Source: Oscillospiraceae bacterium (GTDB lineage: Bacteria; Bacillota; Clostridia; Oscillospirales; Ruminococcaceae). From it: a stretch of 36,116 nucleotides of DNA. Shown here piece after piece: positions 32,339-36,116 of this stretch. Each line of letters starts with the position of its first letter. Position 1 is the first letter of the stretch. The stretch lies in NCBI GenBank assembly GCA_017512745.1, contig JAFWEV010000090.1, forward strand, positions 1 to 36,116, read 5' to 3'. The notes under the pieces were generated by a model, which saw only the letters and a program-made list of their open reading frames with translations, searched no databases and was not told the DNA's origin. A program made the position numbers and the translations under genes.

Positions 32339-32922
32339 CGGATATCAAAGTTGACGGACTGACCAAACGCTTCGGCGAGAAGACTGTTCTCAAGGACGTC
32401 TCCCTCACATTCAGAGGCGGAGAGATAACATGTATCAAAGGCCCTTCCGGATGCGGGAAAACAACGCTTCTGAGAATACTTGCAGGGCTTGAAACAGAGG
32501 ACAGCGGTTCGGTTTTGGGAGTACCGGAAAAAGTGGGTTTCGTATTCCAGGAAGACAGATTGTCTGAGGATTTTTCGGCGGTCAGTAACATAAGACTCGT
32601 TACCGGAAAGACGTTGCCGAAGAGCACGATTGAATCTCACCTGAAAGAGATAGGACTCGGGAATGATCTCGCAAAGCCGGTGAGAGAGTATTCCGGCGGA
32701 ATGAAACGCAGAGTGGCGATCGTCAGAGGAGTTCTCTACGGCGCCGATCTTCTCATCATGGACGAGCCGTTCAAGGGACTGGATACGGAACTCAAAAGAA
32801 CGATAATGGATTACGTTAAGAAGTATACTGCCAGAAAGACGGTGATCTGTGTGACGCACGAACCGGAAGAAGCAAGATACATGGGCGGTATTCTTATAGA
32901 TATGGAGGATTTGAACAAATGA
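32335..32922 (+). CDS. Compact NitT/TauT-type ABC transporter ATP-binding protein
   Basis: At 195 residues this ATPase is about 50 shorter than typical SsuB/TauB proteins (about 240-260), but the core is complete: Walker A GPSGCGKTT (36-44), signature YSGGM (119-123), Walker B LLIMDEP (139-145), and switch His H175 in THEPEEA. The C-terminal tail after the H-loop is almost absent, and the Walker A to signature stretch is short. It starts with GTG overlapping the permease stop (GTGA) and ends overlapping the hydE ATG (ATGA). It should energise the NitT/TauT-type importer. Confidence 0.9.
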   Translation: MTDIKVDGLTKRFGEKTVLKDVSLTFRGGEITCIKGPSGCGKTTLLRILAGLETEDSGSVLGVPEKVGFVFQEDRLSEDFSAVSNIRLVTGKTLPKSTIESHLKEIGLGNDLAKPVREYSGGMKRRVAIVRGVLYGADLLIMDEPFKGLDTELKRTIMDYVKKYTARKTVICVTHEPEEARYMGGILIDMEDLNK

Positions 32923-33914
32923 TCCTGGAGACAAAGAAAGATATTCTCGAAGTGCTTGGTATGCCTGAGGAAGAGTTCTATAAAGAGGTCGCTCCTCTGG
33001 CAAAAATGGCAAGAGAAGAGCAGTTCGGAAACGCTCTTCGTGTGACATCTATGATGGGGTACACGAATATATGCAAAAACATGTGCCTGTACTGCGGGAT
33101 GCGTGCGGGGAATTCATGTCTTGAGAGATTCAGGATAGAGCCCGATAAGGTCATAGAGATGGGGCTCGATGCCGCCGGCCACGGATTCGGAAGGATCTTT
33201 CTCATAGCGGGAGAGGATCCGAAATACAGCTTTTCCGAACTCGTCCGCATAGTCAGGACGCTCAAAGAGAGAGGAATGTACGTGAGCCTTGCCTGCGGCG
33301 AATTTGAGAAGAGTCAGTATGAAGAACTGGCATCCGCAGGCGCGGATGAGTATGTCATGAAATTCGAGATGTCTCATGCTGACAGTTTCAACAGACTGAA
33401 TCCATCCACGAATTTCGAAAAGCGAATGAAGGCGATTGAGACCATAAAGGGACTCGGACTCAGGCTTGCCTCCGGAAATATAGTGGACTGGCCTGGACAG
33501 ACGGTAGATGAACTGGCGGACGATATAATGCTCACAAAGGAGCTCGGCATCAGCTGGGCGCCAATAATCCCGTATATGCCGGCGATCGGAACGCCCCTTG
33601 CCGCGGAGAAGAAGAGGGGAAATCTGTTTGCGATATATAAGGAGATAGCGATACTGCGCCTCATGATACCCGGAGTGAATATAACCGCACAGCAGCCGGG
33701 AGAGGATCTCAGAAAAGGTCTGAGCGATCCTGAAGCAAACATCGCTTCCGTCAATGTTGGCGCAAATACACTGTTCTTCGACCTGCTGCCCGATCCGCTC
33801 TCTCAGAATTTCCGTGTCATCGACGACAGGAACATATCCGGTACGAGCCATCTGTACAAGATAGAGAAGATGGGCGGATTCACACTTGATACGGGAAAGG
33901 AACTTGTCCTATGA
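32919..33914 (+). CDS. hydE: [FeFe]-hydrogenase H-cluster radical SAM maturase HydE
   Basis: The 331-residue radical SAM protein has the cluster motif CKNMCLYC, with C52, C56 and C59. The FLIAGEDP segment and the biotin-synthase-like TIM barrel (NIVDWPGQT; WAPIIPYMPAIGTPLA) fit HydE rather than BioB, and the gene is joined to hydF by a 4-nt overlap. HydE acts on the organometallic product of HydG during assembly of the H-cluster di-iron site. It overlaps the ABC ATPase upstream by 4 nt, so transporter and maturase are translated together. hydG is not in the window. Confidence 0.85.
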   Translation: MILETKKDILEVLGMPEEEFYKEVAPLAKMAREEQFGNALRVTSMMGYTNICKNMCLYCGMRAGNSCLERFRIEPDKVIEMGLDAAGHGFGRIFLIAGEDPKYSFSELVRIVRTLKERGMYVSLACGEFEKSQYEELASAGADEYVMKFEMSHADSFNRLNPSTNFEKRMKAIETIKGLGLRLASGNIVDWPGQTVDELADDIMLTKELGISWAPIIPYMPAIGTPLAAEKKRGNLFAIYKEIAILRLMIPGVNITAQQPGEDLRKGLSDPEANIASVNVGANTLFFDLLPDPLSQNFRVIDDRNISGTSHLYKIEKMGGFTLDTGKELVL

Positions 33915-35113
33915 GTCTCAGCGGAATACCTGCAGCAGAGAGGGTCCATATAGGATTTTTCGGCATGAGAAATGCGGGAAAATCCAGCCTTGTGAACGCG
34001 GTGACGGGACAGGAGCTGAGTGTTGTCTCCGAGATCAAGGGGACGACAACGGATCCGGTACAGAAAACCATGGAACTGCTGCCTCTGGGTCCTGTGGTCA
34101 TCATAGACACACCGGGTCTTGACGACGAGGGAGAACTTGGCGAGAAGAGAATAAAGAAGACCTCTGAAATGCTGGCGAAAACGGATATAGCCGTTCTTGT
34201 AGCCGATGCGTGTGCAGGACTGTGCGAAGACGACAGAAAACTTGTAAAGCTTCTGGAATCAAAAGAGATACCATATATCATAGCCATGACCAAGGCGGAT
34301 CTGCTCGGTGCGATACCGGCTGACAGAGGGAGTGTACATTATGTGAGCGCCGTCACGGGATACGGGATCAACGGACTCAAGGAAGCTCTCGGAAGTTTCG
34401 CGAGGCGATCCGTAAATGAGAAGAAGATCGTTTCCGATCTTCTCGAACCCGGAGATCAGGTCATTCTTGTCGTTCCGGTGGATGAATCAGCGCCGAAGGG
34501 AAGACTCATACTTCCTCAGCAGCAGACGATAAGGGATATCCTTGACAGCCACTGCTCTTGTATGGTTTGTCAGCCGCAGGAACTTAAGGATGTGATCGGC
34601 AGCATGGCGAGAAAACCGAAAATGGTGATCACCGATTCACAGGCGTTCGGCAGAGTTGCAAAGGACACCCCGGATGATATCCTTCTCACTTCGTTTTCCA
34701 TACTGTTCGCCAGATATAAAGGAGATCTCAGAGAACTTATCCTCGGGGCAAAAAGGCTTTCGGAGCTTAAGGAAGGCGACAGAGTGCTCATATCCGAAGG
34801 CTGCACGCATCACAGGCAGTGCGAGGATATAGGCACGATAAAGATCCCCGGATGGATCGAGAATTATACCGGTATAAAACCCGAATACAGGTTTACTTCA
34901 GGGGGAGAGTTTCCGGAAGATCTGTCCGGATACAGGCTGATCGTGCACTGCGGGGGGTGCATGCTCAATGAGAAACAGATGCAGGACAGGATCGCAAGAG
35001 CTGCAGCGGCGGGCGTCCCGATAGTGAATTACGGTATAGCTATCGCACAGATGCACGGTATACTCAAGAGAAGTCTTTCACCGTTCAGGGAACTCTCCGA
35101 ACTCATCGACTGA
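33911..35113 (+). CDS. hydF: [FeFe]-hydrogenase H-cluster maturation GTPase HydF
   Basis: The 400-residue protein has the HydF layout. The GTPase domain (1-165) has P-loop GMRNAGKSS (18-26), switch I around GTTTDP (44-49), DTPG (66-69) and TKAD (127-130). A dimerisation domain follows. The C-terminal FeS-binding domain has the diagnostic CxH and HCxxC set: C298/H300 in EGCTHH, and H346, C347, C350 in HCGGC. HydF is the scaffold that receives the di-iron precursor and transfers it to apo-hydrogenase. Its ATG overlaps the hydE stop (ATGA). A hairpin terminator follows, so hydF ends the unit. Confidence 0.95.
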   Translation: MSLSGIPAAERVHIGFFGMRNAGKSSLVNAVTGQELSVVSEIKGTTTDPVQKTMELLPLGPVVIIDTPGLDDEGELGEKRIKKTSEMLAKTDIAVLVADACAGLCEDDRKLVKLLESKEIPYIIAMTKADLLGAIPADRGSVHYVSAVTGYGINGLKEALGSFARRSVNEKKIVSDLLEPGDQVILVVPVDESAPKGRLILPQQQTIRDILDSHCSCMVCQPQELKDVIGSMARKPKMVITDSQAFGRVAKDTPDDILLTSFSILFARYKGDLRELILGAKRLSELKEGDRVLISEGCTHHRQCEDIGTIKIPGWIENYTGIKPEYRFTSGGEFPEDLSGYRLIVHCGGCMLNEKQMQDRIARAAAAGVPIVNYGIAIAQMHGILKRSLSPFRELSELID

Positions 35114-35137
35114 AAAGGACAATACAAAAAAGAGCGC

Positions 35138-35178
35138 GGAAGCGACCGGACAATGTCATTGACCGGCCGCTTCTTTCT
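35138..35178 (+). terminator. Terminator after hydF
   Basis: GAAGCG-A-CCGG (35139-35149) pairs with CCGG-C-CGCTTC (35163-35173) with one internal mismatch. CAATG/CATTG extends the stem, and TTTCTG follows. The T tract is poor, so efficiency is uncertain. Confidence 0.6.
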
Positions 35179-35194
35179 GCCATGTCGACTCTCA

Positions 35195-35229
35195 TTGCGG
35201 AAGTAAACATATGTCTGTTAAAATTAACA
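35195..35229 (+). promoter_or_regulatory. Possible promoter and palindrome upstream of the ABC exporter
   Basis: TTGCGG (35195-35200) and TAAAAT (35219-35224) are 18 bp apart. The -10 overlaps GTTAA-AA-TTAAC (35217-35228), an inverted repeat that could be a regulator site. Both are modest matches. Confidence 0.4.
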
Positions 35230-35263
35230 ATTGTACGAAACGATGATTCATGGAGTAAATGAC

Positions 35264-36116
35264 ATGCTCAAACGCTTTATTCGGTATTATGGACCGCATA
35301 AAAAGATGCTGGCTCTGGATATGATCGCCGCACTTTTTATTTCCGTCATCGGGATGGCATATCCGATACTCACAAACAGGATGCTGAATATATATGTCCA
35401 GAACAGGATGTACAAAGCGATCATCATATCCGGAGTGGCGATGCTCGCTCTCTATACCGTGAGAATGATGCTCAGGTATTTTGTCCAGTTTTACGGTCAT
35501 ATGATCGGAGTTAAGATGCAGTCCCAGATGAGGCAGGATCTTTTTACACACCTGGAAAAGCTGCCGTTCAGCTTTTTCGATGAGAACGAGACCGGGCGGA
35601 TCATGACGAGGATAACCAGCGACCTTTTTGAAGTCTGCGAACTCGCTCACCACGGTCCCGAAAACATCCTAATAAGCTCGGCCATGATCCTTCTCTCTTT
35701 CGGATATCTGATGTCGATTGACCCGCTTCTGACGCTGATAATATTTGCCTGTGTTCCGATCCTTGTTGCCGTTACGATGCATTTCAGAAAGGAAATGCGC
35801 GCCGCTTTCGATGAGAGACGCAGAAGCACAGCCACGATAAACGCTGCGGTGGAGAGCAGTGTGACGGGAATAAGAGTCACAAAGGCCTATACCAATTCGG
35901 AAATGGAGATAGGAAAGTTCAGGAAAGGCGACTTACAGTTCGTGAACGCCTCAAAGAACGCGTACCATGCCATGGCCAGATTCTTTTCTTCCACTTCTTT
36001 TATAACTGACGTGTTCAATGTCATAATCCTCATCGCCGGAGGCCTTTTCCTGTACGCGGGAAAAATATCGTTCGGGGACTATTCGACTTTCGTCGTATCG
36101 GTCAACCTTTTCATCA
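35264..36116 (+). CDS. ABC exporter, fused membrane and (off-window) ATPase domains, partial
   Basis: The reading frame opens at ATG 35264, 8 nt after GGAG, and runs off the right edge after 284 codons. An in-frame ATG 21 nt upstream has no ribosome binding site. The visible part is an ABC_membrane type 1 exporter domain. It begins MLKRFIRYYGPHKKMLALDM, and helix-coupling marks are visible in FFDENETGRIMTRITSDLFEV and DERRRSTATINAAVESSVTG. It also has about five membrane segments. Such half-transporters (MdlA/MsbA/BmrA-like) export lipids, peptides or drugs, often as a pair with a second half. The ATPase domain should lie beyond the window. Confidence 0.88.
   Translation, partial: MLKRFIRYYGPHKKMLALDMIAALFISVIGMAYPILTNRMLNIYVQNRMYKAIIISGVAMLALYTVRMMLRYFVQFYGHMIGVKMQSQMRQDLFTHLEKLPFSFFDENETGRIMTRITSDLFEVCELAHHGPENILISSAMILLSFGYLMSIDPLLTLIIFACVPILVAVTMHFRKEMRAAFDERRRSTATINAAVESSVTGIRVTKAYTNSEMEIGKFRKGDLQFVNASKNAYHAMARFFSSTSFITDVFNVIILIAGGLFLYAGKISFGDYSTFVVSVNLFI

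Noticed and set aside
32919..33914. Biotin synthase (BioB) as the identity of the radical SAM protein
   Set aside because: The fold is shared, but the direct 4-nt overlap with hydF and the AGED-type segment favour HydE; no biotin genes are nearby.
1..36116. CRISPR arrays, IS elements, prophage genes, tRNA or rRNA
   Set aside because: No regularly spaced direct repeats, transposases, phage structural genes or RNA gene signatures were seen on either strand.

Overview
The window reads as a chromosomal segment of an anaerobic, fibre-degrading member of the Clostridia (Bacillota), plausibly a gut or rumen lineage. This is inferred from several signs: strong AGGAGG-type ribosome binding sites, sigma-A promoters, a lysine riboswitch, many lipoproteins with LAAC lipoboxes, ferredoxin-type aldo/keto reductase, [FeFe]-hydrogenase maturation genes, and phosphorolytic cellodextrin metabolism. 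I see no IS element, prophage, CRISPR array, tRNA or rRNA. One 43-codon ORF may be a gene remnant.

Layout. 1-124: 5' end of a minus-strand gene resembling FprA-type flavo-diiron proteins. 240-2039: HAD phosphatase and a 4Fe-4S aldo/keto reductase. 2082-9423: a probable long transcription unit with a promoter, lysine riboswitch and hairpin, then a polar amino acid (probably lysine) ABC transporter, a TetM/EF-G-like GTPase fused to a YacP/Rae1-type NYN nuclease domain, a YlmH-like S4 protein and adenosine deaminase, closed by a strong terminator. 9584-22791: a cellodextrin locus. On the minus strand lie cellobiose phosphorylase, cellodextrin phosphorylase and a GH5 lipoprotein. Divergently lie an ABC sugar transporter (binding protein, two permeases, MsmK-type ATPase), a CelC-like cytoplasmic GH5 and a LacI regulator. 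Two related operator-like sites sit at the two divergent promoters. 22827-23677: a lone sugar phosphate isomerase/epimerase. 23926-26554 (minus): two secreted lipoproteins, one with two chagasin-type protease-inhibitor-like domains. 26709-30427: two tandem ADP-ribosylglycohydrolase paralogs, a PfkB kinase and a Crp/Fnr regulator. 30531-35113: a NitT/TauT-type ABC transporter joined by 4-nt overlaps to HydE and HydF. 35264-end: 5' part of an ABC exporter.

How the parts work together. The cellodextrin locus is self-consistent. Surface GH5 makes oligosaccharides, the ABC system imports them, and the two GH94 phosphorylases yield glucose 1-phosphate plus glucose. The cytoplasmic GH5 trims other oligomers, and the LacI protein probably senses an oligosaccharide. 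The most unusual parts are the ribosome-directed GTPase-nuclease fusion next to YlmH, and the five-gene transporter-HydE-HydF unit without HydG. The paired ADP-ribosylglycohydrolases with a sugar kinase suggest salvage of a ribosylated compound.
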